Of a stretch of DNA of 57,179 bases, positions 37,677-46,942 are shown piece after piece. Position 1 is the first letter of the stretch, and every line of letters begins with the position of its first letter. The notes beneath the pieces were generated by a model. The model ran no database searches. It had not been told where the DNA came from and saw only the letters and a list, made by a program, of their open reading frames with translations. A program made the translations under genes and the position numbers. The stretch is from SAR116 cluster bacterium AG-325-I21 (GTDB lineage Bacteria > Pseudomonadota > Alphaproteobacteria > Puniceispirillales > Puniceispirillaceae), in NCBI GenBank assembly GCA_003282865.1, contig QBYK01000009.1:1-57179 (forward strand), given 5' to 3'.

Positions 37677-38917
37677 CACTCACTTGCCCCCTTCATGGCT
37701 GCAAGGACCCCGGCTGCACCAGTCTCTGAAAGCGCGTGCGCCAGTTCCTCGGCTGCTGCCTCATCTGGCATTAAGATTGATCGTCGTTTGGGCGGTATTT
37801 CAGCCAGGATGGTTTTAATTGACGTCGTCAACTCTGAAGCAAACGCTGGTTCCAAACGGATTTCATCCATGAGGCGCTCAAGTTCTGTTATCGCCGAGCC
37901 ATCTGCTATTGTACCTTCAATTTCCGTGATGTTCTCGAATTTTATTCGTTCCATCCAAAGCACACCGGTGCTTCGTGCAATTTCGGCAACAACTTCACGC
38001 CAACTGTCCTGATCTCTGAGAATTTGCCATTTTCGGCGTGTCTTGCCGCCTATGGTAAGGCGGACCAATCCCGCGTCCGATATTAAACCTTGCGCGGTTT
38101 CCGAGAGCACTGTGCGGATGTGATCCCTAAGTTCTCCATCACTTTCTATACCGTCCAAGGCGACCCTAACTTCAATGAACTCGGCCGCTGATGTTGGGAC
38201 TTCCGAAACTGTAATATCCTTTCCAACGATTGTGATCAATGTAGCCGACTTTGGTCCCAGTTCCCCTATATCCCTGCCTTGGGGAATGCCTGGCATAACG
38301 ATCCATGGTGACTGGCAATGGACCTGACGTTTGTGTACGTGACCAAGAGCCCAGTAATCAAATCCCATTTTGGTAATCTCTGCGACAGAGCAGGGCGCAT
38401 ATGTGTCGTGGCCTTGGCTACCGGCTAGCGAGGTGTGAAGCATTGCAATATTGATTGCATCAGGCTCCGGTGTACCGAATTTTGGTAAAAGGCTTTCCGG
38501 CGCCTGTTTGGCGCTAAAGCTCACGCCATGAACCCAAACGTCCAAGTTTCCCACCCGGAATTTACCTCCGCGACTTTCAAAGATGCGAACGTTTTCAGGT
38601 AACCTGATTTCACCTGTCATTGGGTTTTCTGCGTCATGGTTTCCTTTTATATAGAAAACTATAATTCCAGAATTTTGCAGCCGGTCTAGCTGCTCTATAA
38701 GGAATGCTGCCGTTTTTGCGCTTCGCTCGGCCCCGTCGAAAAGGTCACCAGAGATCAAAAGTGCTTCTACTTCCTCAGAAACAGCAGTGTCAACGATACG
38801 CATGAATGCGGTCCGGGTCGCAGTTTGCACCTTTTCTTGTAATTCTGGATCACGTAGTGCAAGCGATTTCAACGGGGAGTCCAGATGTACGTCAGCTGTG
38901 TGGAGGATTTTTATCAT
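37676..38917 (-). CDS. SbcD/YhaO-like DNA exonuclease (metallophosphoesterase)
   Basis: 413 residues. Mre11/SbcD metal ligands: HTADVHLDSP near the N-terminus, SGDLFDG, KGNHDAEN and ALGHVHKR. A C-terminal capping region of about 200 residues should contact the ATPase. It is the first gene of the minus-strand series on the island. ATG 38,917 is preferred to the TTG two codons earlier. Chromosomal SbcCD acts on hairpins and blocked ends; here the island position suggests a role in processing invading DNA. Confidence 0.88.
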   Translation of the reverse strand: MIKILHTADVHLDSPLKSLALRDPELQEKVQTATRTAFMRIVDTAVSEEVEALLISGDLFDGAERSAKTAAFLIEQLDRLQNSGIIVFYIKGNHDAENPMTGEIRLPENVRIFESRGGKFRVGNLDVWVHGVSFSAKQAPESLLPKFGTPEPDAINIAMLHTSLAGSQGHDTYAPCSVAEITKMGFDYWALGHVHKRQVHCQSPWIVMPGIPQGRDIGELGPKSATLITIVGKDITVSEVPTSAAEFIEVRVALDGIESDGELRDHIRTVLSETAQGLISDAGLVRLTIGGKTRRKWQILRDQDSWREVVAEIARSTGVLWMERIKFENITEIEGTIADGSAITELERLMDEIRLEPAFASELTTSIKTILAEIPPKRRSILMPDEAAAEELAHALSETGAAGVLAAMKGASE

Positions 38918-39032
38918 CTTCAAAATTTCTTATTCAGCTTGATAAGTTCTTGTGACAAATAACTCATTTATTATTGAAGATTTAATACTCAAATTCCCTT
39001 ACTTCGACTTTTTAGTTCACGTCCTTTTAGAT

Positions 39033-39335
39033 TTATGCGGAATACATTCTGTCAAACAATTCTTGCATCTCTTTAAATTTTTCAGCCCTATATTCACGAG
39101 CTGCTCTTGTTTCATATCCATGCACAGTTTTAGCTGTCGCGCAACGCTTCCTTCCATCTTCTGAGACCGGGCCTGTGCTTTTGCCACCATGGAACATACA
39201 AACAGACATCCCTTTAAGTGCTGCCTTACCGCACTGTAGTTTACTACGTTTTGACAGTGCCTGGCACCTATGGGCACGAACACGCTCGGCAAGTAACCAG
39301 ATGTGAGACTCAAAGGTTTTTCGCTGCTGCATCAT
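39033..39335 (-). CDS. HGGxSTGP-motif small protein
   Basis: 100 residues with RCQALSKRSKLQC, a third Cys in GMSVCMFHGG, and the motif HGGKSTGP followed by GRKRCATAKTVHGYET and a basic helical tail. The Cys/His spacing suggests a small zinc-binding module. Proteins with this motif are common in phages and integrated elements; their function is not settled. It stands alone, separated from the nuclease gene by about 115 bases. Start: first of two tandem ATGs. Confidence 0.75.
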   Translation of the reverse strand: MMQQRKTFESHIWLLAERVRAHRCQALSKRSKLQCGKAALKGMSVCMFHGGKSTGPVSEDGRKRCATAKTVHGYETRAAREYRAEKFKEMQELFDRMYSA

Positions 39336-39577
39336 AGCCTCTTAGTAATTTTTCGCAGGAGTCCATGGATCGTGTGTAGTTGCCATCTTTGCCACCGTTT
39401 TACACAAAACTTTTTATTATTCCTATTTTTAATCAAAGCAGTGGCAACAGTGGCATAAGGTATGTAAATATCTGTTTTTTTAATATTTGTGTTGCCATTC
39501 TCATGGAAACCTGCTGGCAACGCTGGCAATCTTGAGGCTAAATACACTCACCGCGCCCCTTCAAAACGGCACAAAGT
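39336..39577. other. Non-coding, repetitive TTGCCA-rich stretch
   Basis: No gene. Several copies of TTGCCA/TGGCAA-type words (GTTGCCATC, AGTGGCAACAGTGGCA, TGTTGCCATT, CTGGCAACGCTGGCAAT), short iterons in both orientations between the primase fragment and the HGGxSTGP gene. They could be remains of an element's replication origin. Confidence 0.3.
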
Positions 39578-40180
39578 TCATTCTTTTTCGTTGTCCCAGT
39601 CAATCTTGCCACCAATTGCCACCTCAAAGGCAACTCTGGCTTGGTCAAGGCTCGGTAACTGGTATCCACGTTCTTGTTTTCCATGTAGTTTTTTCCGGCC
39701 ATAGTTTGCTTCTGGACACCATTTGCTAAAACCCCGTTTTATCTCCGTGTTCTGCACGGTCTGATGTTGCTTCGATTTTGACAGGTGTTGTCGATACCCC
39801 TCACTTAAATGAACTGAAGAGACAAATTGGCTACCTTCCCAAACCTCAAATCTATCCGTAGGTCGGGCGCAATCGATATAACCGACACTCAAAACCTCAA
39901 ACCAGTAACGAGCAAAGCCTTTAAGTGATTGTAATTTTTGTTCGAGCAATTCCCCCGTGTTTGGCTTTGAGCGGAAATTGAAATTGGTAATGTCATGGGT
40001 GGCTAATCTGTGCACGAATGCACCTAATTGTGCAGGATCATTTATTGCTTCGTGAAGTTTTTTGAAATAATCATGATTCCCTCTGTGTTTGCAAGATACC
40101 CGAAGAAATACGAAGCGCCTGTCATCCTGTTCTATGCAGCCAAAATGATCTATCCCTACCCACAACTCTACCCTCAACAA
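39578..40180 (-). pseudogene. C-terminal fragment of a phage/plasmid primase (DUF5906-like)
   Basis: 200 residues reading DDRRFVFLRVS, HDYFKKLHEAINDPAQLG, THDITNFNFRSKP and QKLQSLKGFARYWFEVL. This is the end of the NrS-1-type primase-helicases of satellite phages and integrated elements, which normally have an ATPase part before it. Only the final part remains, and the frame opens close to the island boundary with no ribosome site, so it is a truncated gene. Family recognition is from wording only. Confidence 0.6.
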
Positions 40181-40296
40181 AGTAGCAGATTACAGCAGGT
40201 CTGAATAGGTCTGATCATATATTTAGTGAGGTAAATATGGGATTTTTTACGGTAAAATAAGGCTTATTGGGTTTCATCAGACAATGGTTCGGGGGA

Positions 40297-40311
40297 CCGT
40301 CCCTCCGCCAT
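40297..40311. repeat. att core, copy 2 (boundary between the tandem islands)
   Basis: CCGTCCCTCCGCCAT, identical over 15 bp to the end of tRNA-Ser(GGA). Upstream bases match the tRNA only in a short GGTTCG. Downstream bases resemble those after copy 3 (TCAGTTAGTAAACA against TCAGTTGGTAAACA). Confidence 0.8.
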
Positions 40312-40524
40312 ATCTTTACTGTCTATTTAAATCAGTTAGTAAACACGCAAAAAACCTGATGCTGCCTTTCCGGAGTAAAAAAAATTTCAAAAGCTTTGGC
40401 GTTAAGCTTCAGCGTTCGAAACGAGGTTCAGGAAGGTATTATAAGCGGTAAGTTTGATTTTGGTGATTAACAAAAAATATGATTAAACTTGGTCTATTCG
40501 TTGTTCAAAGTTTAAGGAACAAGC

Positions 40525-40650
40525 ATGGGTTTCTTTTTTGGAATAATAATAACCTTAATGTTAGTTATATTTGCCGCAGATATTCAGTCAATCATGGTGG
40601 AGTTAGGCATCAGAGATAGTCTGATTGTTTGGTTGCAGAGTTGGTCATGA
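40525..40650 (+). CDS. Short single-helix membrane protein (41 residues)
   Basis: ATG with AAGGAAC ribosome site seven bases upstream. The product begins MGFFFGIIITLMLVIFAAD, one transmembrane helix, then IQSIMVELGIRDSLIVWLQ and stops with TGA. It lies inside the region between att copy 2 and the truncated cNMP gene, which has no counterpart at att copy 3. Not recognised. Confidence 0.45.
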   Translation: MGFFFGIIITLMLVIFAADIQSIMVELGIRDSLIVWLQSWS

Positions 40651-40663
40651 CAATGATTACCGA

Positions 40664-40915
40664 GTAATCTGAGAAAAAATCATTCTCAATACGTTTTTGG
40701 ATTGATGTAAGTGTATCCGTTAAAGCTTTGGAAACCTCATTTTGTTCCTTTACTAACTTTACAAGCTTCTCAATATCGCTCGCATATCGTGCACTTTGTT
40801 CGTTTGGGTCAACAAGTCGCATTTGAACATTCCGCAGCAGCAAAGAAAGTATGGGTGAACCTTCTTGTAAATTTACAATATATGTTTTGGGAACCAATTG
40901 AGTTTTTACACCAAT
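40664..40915 (-). pseudogene. Truncated copy of the cNMP-binding-protein gene
   Basis: 252 bp closely matching 56,675-56,926. It keeps only the C-terminal part (LQEGSPILSLLLRNVQMR, then the coiled region to IENDFFSDY); the cyclic-nucleotide barrel is gone. The original stop is lost, so the frame reads on to 40,610. Homology breaks off at ACACCAAT on the far side. A partial duplicate of the chromosomal gene next to the third att core. Confidence 0.85.
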
Positions 40916-41089
40916 GACATCGGCATGCGTCCTTCAGAAGCCCGTAGGTTACTGACATGAGACATATGTTTGAATAGTGCGCTACCACGTATCAACCTTG
41001 TTGCGCATTCTTGGAGGCGGCTAAAAACAGTCTCAAGCTCGAGGCAGATCCCACTTTTTGGCGCTTCACTCTAGGTAGCAGAGAAAATA

Positions 41090-41332
41090 GTGCTACAAAG
41101 CAATCAGTTTGCCTTTCCTAAGTATTGCAATGAAACCAAGTGCAATGCCAACTCTGCGAGTGCAGCGCTGAACAAATGTTTGAAGCTACGTGTTCCCAAT
41201 GGGCGCGTCATCCACTCGTTCCGGAATAGCGTTAGAGACAGGCTAAGGGCTACTGAGTGTCCTGGTGACATCATCGATGCCATAAGCGGATGGACCGCCG
41301 AGGGTGTTGGACACCAATATGGTAAAGGTTAA
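41090..41332 (+). pseudogene. C-terminal fragment of a tyrosine recombinase
   Basis: 80 residues containing FAFPKYCNETKC, HSFRNSVRDRLR (the His-x-x-Arg box) and ISGWTAEGVGHQYGKG, stopping at the position where family members continue GYS and a final helix. No N-terminal or Arg-box part. It is paralogous to the integrase pseudogene at 43,327-44,057 on the other strand. Confidence 0.8.
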
Positions 41333-41417
41333 AGCCTTCAGGTAATGCACCGATGGATGAGGAAGCTGCAAACCTAGGTTGACGACCCGAGATCCAAGGA
41401 AACAGTCACTTGAAACA

Positions 41418-41475
41418 CGGTCCATGGACCTTTAAACTTGAAGCGTGGTGCCCGGGGGCGGAGTTCGATGCCGTA
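41418..41475 (+). repeat. GGTGCCCGGGGGC element, copy A
   Basis: GTGGTGCCCGGGGGC followed by GAGTTCGATGCC. The same words recur inverted at 56,225-56,265. On the minus strand the end reads GCCCCCGGGCACCA, which resembles the acceptor end of a tRNA-Leu. It precedes copy 1 of the CCATGGACC repeat by about 110 bases. Confidence 0.55.
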
Positions 41476-41582
41476 TTGAGGGACCACTTATGTCCTGAAT
41501 TTTAATCTAACCAATATCTTAGATGAATCAGTGAATAGGCCAAAAGCCCTATATTGGCTAAAGTTTGGCTAACAGCCAAGAA

Positions 41583-41714
41583 CCATGGACCGTAGACCGG
41601 GGTTACTGAGGGCTTTTCTCTGTCAGCTTTGGACTTTGTTGAAGGGGGTGTGACCGCAGGACGTGGGCGGTGGTCGGTGGTCCGTGGATCGCCGACCTTG
41701 GTCGATGGATTGAT
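41583..41714 (+). repeat. CCATGGACC repeat family, copy 1
   Basis: Begins CCATGGACCGTAGACCGGGG, continues TTTCTCTGTCAG and GGACTTTGTTGAAGGGGGTG, and ends GGTCGATGGATTGAT. About 130 bp shared with copy 2 (49,279-49,408) and the first 70-75 bp with copy 3 (56,066-56,138, inverted). It has internal palindromic words (CCATGG, GGTCCGTGGATC). Not a coding sequence. The 41,333-42,202 stretch otherwise holds no gene. Confidence 0.75.
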
Positions 41715-42202
41715 TAAGTTGGGGCATATCAACGTCAATCATCAGACCTGACCAACGACGACTGAATGATTAAAACCAACTAAATGTTCTTTGGTCTGCA
41801 GTCCCATCAAATCACAAAATTTAATTGGAGAAACACATAAAATAATCCGCAAGGTTTGTTCAACAATTTGAGCCCTATTCAAAAGCTCGCGAAGCTTGAT
41901 AAAAGGAGGCTGAGACAAATTCATGGTCCTTCGTGATCTAACCTACATAATTGCGCGCCATTCGATCCGATTGATCGACGTCACGGCAATAATTCTCTAA
42001 AATGTTATCGTTATTATAGCGCGGTTGACCAAAAAAGCATTCATAGGCAATGATTTATGACGCCATAATCACAACGATTAAGTGCAAGATATATTGCGAT
42101 AGAAATCTCTATATAATATTTGCCTAGATCCGGATTATCTTTATTTTCAGAACCATTTTTATAATATGACGCAGCGCAATCGGCTGATGCGCAGGTGCTA
42201 CT

Positions 42203-42631
42203 TCAAGCCAAAAGTGGCCTGAATAATTTTACAATGAACATCAGTGTGAAGTAGCCACCGTTTATGCCTAATACAAAGGAAATCATCATGGTAATGCTGA
42301 AGGGCAAATCATCATTGAAAAGATTTTGAAAGTAATTTCGTCCAAGCACGATCGACAGTTCGAGAAAAACTAGAGTGATTAGCGCAGCATTGAACAAAAG
42401 AAAGGTCAGGGGGCTTTTCTGGATTATTTGTATCCCGATCAACAAAGCTGTACACCCGAAGATGCCGCACACAGGCACCATAAAGATGTTGTGATTAATA
42501 ATCTTTACAGGGAGAAACCAGGGTCGCGATGCGTAGGCACGGTGCGCCATACAAACAAGGCTGATCAGGAACGCGTGGATGATGCCGACAGTCAGCAGGT
42601 GTGGCATATATTTTGAAAGAAGATCATCCAT
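42203..42631 (-). CDS. Hypothetical four-helix membrane protein
   Basis: 142 residues with four hydrophobic segments: LLTVGIIHAFLISLVC, FMVPVCGIFGCTALLIGI, LTFLLFNAALITLVFLEL and ITMMISFVLGINGGYFTLMFI. The start ATG 42,631 follows GGAAAG; an upstream TTG (42,679) is less likely. I do not recognise a family. It sits alone among island debris. Confidence 0.6.
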   Translation of the reverse strand: MDDLLSKYMPHLLTVGIIHAFLISLVCMAHRAYASRPWFLPVKIINHNIFMVPVCGIFGCTALLIGIQIIQKSPLTFLLFNAALITLVFLELSIVLGRNYFQNLFNDDLPFSITMMISFVLGINGGYFTLMFIVKLFRPLLA

Positions 42632-42956
42632 ATTCTTTCCAGAGCTCTTCCCACTATTTGCCAGTGTAAACGTCGACAATACTGGCGGTTAGACATCTGA
42701 TTTCACGCAAGCCCTTCTTCAGCATGGCACCTGATTGTTCAACCAATACATGGTCAACCAGAACGTTGAAGGAGTCAGATTTTTTGACGCTATTCAAAGC
42801 TTTGCCTTCAATAGTCCAAAAAATTGCGCTTCAAGTCAAACTTATAAAATACTTTTGTGTATTAATAACATCGGATGGTTCGGCCTGCTTTGGGCACGTT
42901 TTAAGGTGAATTGAATGCAAATAAGTCGGCTTTAAACTTGGCCTGATGGTGACCTT

Positions 42957-43340
42957 GTGAATTTTCCCCGTAAAGACCTTCCACTGATCACGCCATCTCA
43001 AGTTGATCAATTCATTTCTAAATCGGAACTAATTATGTCTTCCGCAGGGCTTGTTTCTAAACAGGATTTGGTGGAGCGAGAGCGAACTGTTTTTACGACA
43101 ATGAAATCCCATGGTCATGATGAAATAAGTTCCGAGCTAATGTCCGAGATCATGGATTATATTCCAAGCAACGACTTTGATTACGATGACTGGATTAAGA
43201 TCGGCATGGGGCTCAACGATTGGGGCGGTGCTAATGCAATGACCCTTTTCTATGGCACCGAGTTACCGACACGGCTAATACTGGGAATACCCCAGTACCC
43301 GTCACCCGCGAACCTTGCTGATGCCTTCAAGCGCTCGTAG
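42957..43340 (+). pseudogene. Primase fragment (PriCT-2-like domain)
   Basis: 127 residues; the central part MDYIPSNDFDYDDWIKIGMG followed by LNDWGGANAM resembles the PriCT-2 domain found in the middle of element-borne primases, normally followed by an ATPase. There is a GTG at the start but no good ribosome site. The frame stops exactly where it collides with the integrase pseudogene on the other strand, so both were cut at a recombination point. May once have belonged with the primase end at 39,578-40,180. Confidence 0.5.
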
Positions 43341-44057
43341 GCGATCTCTTAGGCTATGCCTAAAACTATGAACAACACATCCGTTTGATATCCTCGGCTT
43401 TAGCCATTTGTTAAGCGAAGCAGAAGCCGAGTTTGCACCGCACTTGGCCTCATTACAGTATCTTGGAAATGCAAACTTTTGATCTTGTTCTATGACTTTT
43501 CTCGCAGTGTCATAAGCACTTCCAACTAATGGGATATCTCTCTAACTTGATGCTGTCTTTAAAGAACGCCACGGGTGCTTGCGGAGGGTTATGTGTGGCA
43601 CATTTGAGCCCATTTTAATGTCTTCAGTCAGCATACCTGCAGCTTCTGACAATCTCATGCCAGTATCACTAATGATCGCAATCGACCAACGCTGAGGGTC
43701 ATTCACCTTAAAGCATTCACGCTGGATTAAACGGATGAAATTAAGCGGCACAGGCAATCTCTCGTCTGCAGCATTATCCTCTGGAATGAAGATCCCTGCA
43801 AAGGGATTGGGGTTGGTTATGCCTAGTTCTTTAGAGGCTAGATTGTAAAAAGCGTTAACAGACGACAACACGCGCCTTATTGATGTCGATACCAAACCCT
43901 TAGCAATGAGGTGGTCCCTGAATTGACAAGCGTTGACCGGCTTGATTGATGACAAATCAACCTCGCCGATGGACTCAATTAAAAAGCCTACATTGCGGGC
44001 AGAAGTCTTTGCGAACACACGATCCCGTCTGAGCCTATGGAAGAGGTATTTTATCAC
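43327..44057 (-). pseudogene. Tyrosine recombinase, interrupted by an in-frame amber codon
   Basis: The core-binding domain (RNVGFLIESIGEVDLSSI ... FRDHLIAKGLVSTSIRRVL) and Arg box (ISDTGMRLSEAAG) are followed, at 43,542-43,544, by a TAG after LKTASS. The same frame continues RDIPLVGSAYDTARK, FAFPRYCNEAKCG and HSFRHSLRDRLR before homology ends near 43,327. Family members have Glu at the TAG position, so one G-to-T change would explain it. The N-terminus also appears shortened (GTG start, no ribosome site). A 19-bp piece of its 5' end recurs at 45,318-45,336. Confidence 0.85.
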
Positions 44058-44317
44058 TAAATTTGAGTTTTTATTTCAAGATAATTAGTGAGATTCGTAG
44101 GTGATCAATCCCTACCTCAACAAATACAACTAGCTGGCCACTTAAGCCGCATCAGTAGAGTTAATATTATACGCTCTCATGCATGGGTTATTGAAACCTT
44201 ACACGTATATATTTACGGGGTAGTAAACGGATAGTAGTTATTTTTACCACCCACTTTAATGGGTATAGAGAACCACTTAGAGGTTTTGCCTTAATCATGC
44301 GTTAACATGCACTGGTG

Positions 44318-44358
44318 CGCAAAAGCCACCCTCGCAGGATTGGATATCCTGCGAGGCC
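44318..44358 (-). terminator. Rho-independent terminator after the fasciclin gene
   Basis: An 11-bp stem CCTCGCAGGAT (44,330-44,340) / ATCCTGCGAGG (44,346-44,356) with a 5-base loop. Read on the minus strand it is followed by GTGGCTTTTG, a short T run, just beyond the fasciclin stop. Confidence 0.75.
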
Positions 44359-44363
44359 AATTA

Positions 44364-44852
44364 TTACTTCTTTGGAATAATTACCGTGTCGATGACGTGG
44401 ATGACGCCATTTTTTGCTTCAATGTCAGCCTTAATAACATTAGCACCTTCGACCATTACACCAGACATTGCGTTTACTTTTGCTATTGAACCATTCAGCA
44501 TCTTTGCCTCCAAAGATTTTCCTGCGATGTCGCCGGACATAACCTTGCCAGACAAAACATGGTAGGTAAGTATATTTACCAAATCGTCTCTATTTTCTGG
44601 CTTTAAAAGGCTATCAACTGTACCTGCTGGCAAGGCTGCAAACGCTTCGTCACTAGGAGCAAAAACCGTAAACGGACCATCACCCTTTAAGGCATCGACA
44701 AGTCCAGCTGCCTTAAGTGCGGCAACCAGTGTATTAAAACTGCCAGCCTTAACCGCTGTATCAACGATATCTTTTGGGCCGTGGTAGCTAGCTAATGCAG
44801 GAAATGAAAAAATGGCGGCTGCGATGGCAGTAATAAATAATCTACGAATCAT
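44364..44852 (-). CDS. Secreted fasciclin-domain protein
   Basis: 162 residues: Sec signal peptide ([21 protein letters not shown]) then one FAS1 domain with [47 protein letters not shown] and the closing [12 protein letters not shown]. Such proteins are periplasmic or secreted and are linked with adhesion. Start at 44,852 because AAGGAAC precedes it. Apparently intact despite decayed surroundings, with its own terminator. Confidence 0.93.
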   Translation of the reverse strand: MIRRLFITAIAAAIFSFPALASYHGPKDIVDTAVKAGSFNTLVAALKAAGLVDALKGDGPFTVFAPSDEAFAALPAGTVDSLLKPENRDDLVNILTYHVLSGKVMSGDIAGKSLEAKMLNGSIAKVNAMSGVMVEGANVIKADIEAKNGVIHVIDTVIIPKK

Positions 44853-44870
44853 AGGAGTTCCTTTTGGCAA

Positions 44871-46252
44871 ATCTGCCGGTTAAAAGCTGAAGAACAACTC
44901 TTAGACTTTGATGCTTATGAGTTGTAATGCGAAACTGTCATTTGGACCTTCGTATTATTTAAAACAAGGCCACTAACTGCGATACTTTAACTCACCCAGT
45001 GGTGGCTAAATGTTTTGAACATTGCGCAGCTAATGAGTAACAGCTATTTCACCGAGCCTGTGTACCACCACATCTACAATACTAATGAGGGAGGTCGGAG
45101 CAACGTCAGGGTTCTGAATTTATACGGAGACGTCATTGCGCTCCGTTTGAAGATTCTGGGATATCGCATTAACAAAGTAGGCGCCAATTACACCAATCAG
45201 TGGAACGGTGACACGGAACTTTCGCATACCATAACACCAAATATACTTGCATCATAACATGACCCCAACATACTTCCGCGCGCCGCGCAACACGGATCGC
45301 GGCCGATGACGCCCGACCCTATGGAAGAGGTATTTTGTCAGTTAATTCGAGTTATCTTTCTGAAAGCCACTACATCACCCTTTCACAGCGATACTTTTTT
45401 ACTACTGCCGCTTGATCACCTTTTTCATTGTGTCAGTGGGGCCAGCTAACCAATCGCGGCCCAAGCGTCACTGCTCAAGTAAAATGTTTGATGTCATCGT
45501 TCTATCCTTCGGCTGTATGAATGTCACCCAAATCAGCGTCTACAAATTCCACCTTTAATGTATCTTTATCAGCATTAATGGATGATTCTTTTAGAAGTTG
45601 CGCTATATTCATCTCGCGAAACAACCTCTCTGCCTAAACACCACTATCTTCCTCCATATCAATCTGGCCATGAACGATATCTTTCCAGTCAAATACGTAT
45701 TTCATGTAATCACTGCCTCCGAATTAAAGTCAAATGTTGGCCTAGCTGGACTACCTCTACAACTGCCAAGCGGCAGTTTCTCAAATCCAAACAATGACAT
45801 GGTGTGCCATAAGGGTTCATTCCAAATAAGCCAATTTGGTTCACTACCGTGAATCGCGCCGTGTAGTTTGTGAGGCTGATACCCTAATCCGCAAATATAG
45901 TAGTCAGTATATTGATAGGTATCCTCAGTAATTATCGGTGACGCCTCCGCTACGGGATTAGTTGTCTTTAGATGAAAGACGTGAAAGTTGAGACTTGTTG
46001 AACCCAAAAAAATACGTCGAGTTAACAGATACTGGTCATTTTTCCTTCCTGGAAGCACCAGAAAAGCTGCAAGTATTATTAAACCTCGACGACAATTTTC
46101 CAAACGCTCTCTAACACTCGATAACTGCCATGATTTCTTCGTAAATTTATAGGTTGATAGACGAAAGCGTAGGGGCGGACAACGGGGATTGGTTCTTGGG
46201 CCTAAGACTTTTGTGGGTTGGAATTATTTCTGTAAATCGATAAGTAAACGAA
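44871..46252. other. 1.4-kb stretch without a supportable gene
   Basis: Only short open frames on both strands, none with a family I recognise. One at 45,015-45,257 (+) is 80 residues; one at 45,702-46,103 (-) is 133 residues and overlaps a plus-strand frame of similar quality. Minus-strand pieces near 45,500-45,700 (RLFREMNIAQLLKESS, ending at 45,516 or so) look coding-like but are interrupted. Best read as decayed genes. The 19-bp integrase repeat lies at 45,318-45,336. Confidence 0.4.
45318..45336. repeat. Second copy of the integrase 5' segment
   Basis: CCTATGGAAGAGGTATTTT, identical to 44,034-44,052 inside the integrase pseudogene. Flanks are similar but degenerate. Probably a scrap of a further integrase copy. 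Confidence 0.6.
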
Positions 46253-46900
46253 TCATACATTCGAATAATTGTTCTGGATCCAATCAGAATAAACACATTG
46301 TATACTTGGCCGCAGAATAACAGCGTCAGCAACACGTTTGACATTTGGGAATTCATTTACTTGCGGATGTCCTAGCCATGGCTTCAACCAAGTTGTCAAC
46401 ATAAATAAATAGATGTCCAACGCGCTGAATCTGTTACCTAAAACCCAAACTTTATTACCAATTTGCTCGTTTATAACATGCCAAGTCTCTCTTAAACGTT
46501 GAATTCCACGCCTTTGAGCATTTACCTCAATTTGTGCTTTATCAACGAAGCGATCAGGATAGTGAAAAGTTTGAAAAGCTGTTTGAACTGAATTGGAAAA
46601 ATAAATTAGCGTTTGAAGAAAAACTGGCCGCTCCGGTTCATTTGGCAAAGGAGCAAGATTTGCTTCAGGATGTTTGTCGCAAAGGAATAGTGTTATTGCA
46701 GCGCACTCGTACATTCCAGTCTTTTCCCAAGTTAATACTGGTAACCATCCATTGGGGTTGATTTTGAGTTGTTCAACTGGACGTGGTTTTGACCTGTCTT
46801 TAAAAGATGGAATGAGTTTGTACGGAAGACCAATCTCTTCCAGTAAAACCCTAATGCCCTCTGCGGCGCTCAATTGATCATAATAAAGTTTATAGGTCAC
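46253..46900 (-). CDS. Glutathione S-transferase family protein
   Basis: 215 residues: thioredoxin-like N-terminal domain (YKLYYDQLSAAEGIRVLLEE, then INPNGWLPVL with cis-Pro and ECAAITLFLCD for glutathione binding) and an all-helical C-terminal domain with FSALDIYLFMLTTW. The first-strand active residue is probably the Ser in QLSAAEG. Likely conjugates or reduces electrophiles. It lies next to an SDR pseudogene; expression is uncertain. Codon use and surroundings suggest an isolated accessory gene. Confidence 0.88.
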   Translation of the reverse strand: MTYKLYYDQLSAAEGIRVLLEEIGLPYKLIPSFKDRSKPRPVEQLKINPNGWLPVLTWEKTGMYECAAITLFLCDKHPEANLAPLPNEPERPVFLQTLIYFSNSVQTAFQTFHYPDRFVDKAQIEVNAQRRGIQRLRETWHVINEQIGNKVWVLGNRFSALDIYLFMLTTWLKPWLGHPQVNEFPNVKRVADAVILRPSIQCVYSDWIQNNYSNV

Positions 46901-46942
46901 CGGATCATCCTAAACCTCTAGATGTAGAGGTATCGTTATTTT

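Noticed and set aside
25887-38917. BREX, DISARM or Gabija system
   Set aside because: No PglZ, BrxC, DrmA/B or GajA-type protein; the methyltransferase is a type III-like beta-class enzyme with its own Res.
41742-41924. 60-residue minus-strand open frame
   Set aside because: No recognisable motif or start signal in a repeat-rich non-coding stretch.
45702-46103. 133-residue minus-strand open frame
   Set aside because: No family, no ribosome site, and a similar-quality frame on the other strand; kept only as part of a gene-free stretch.
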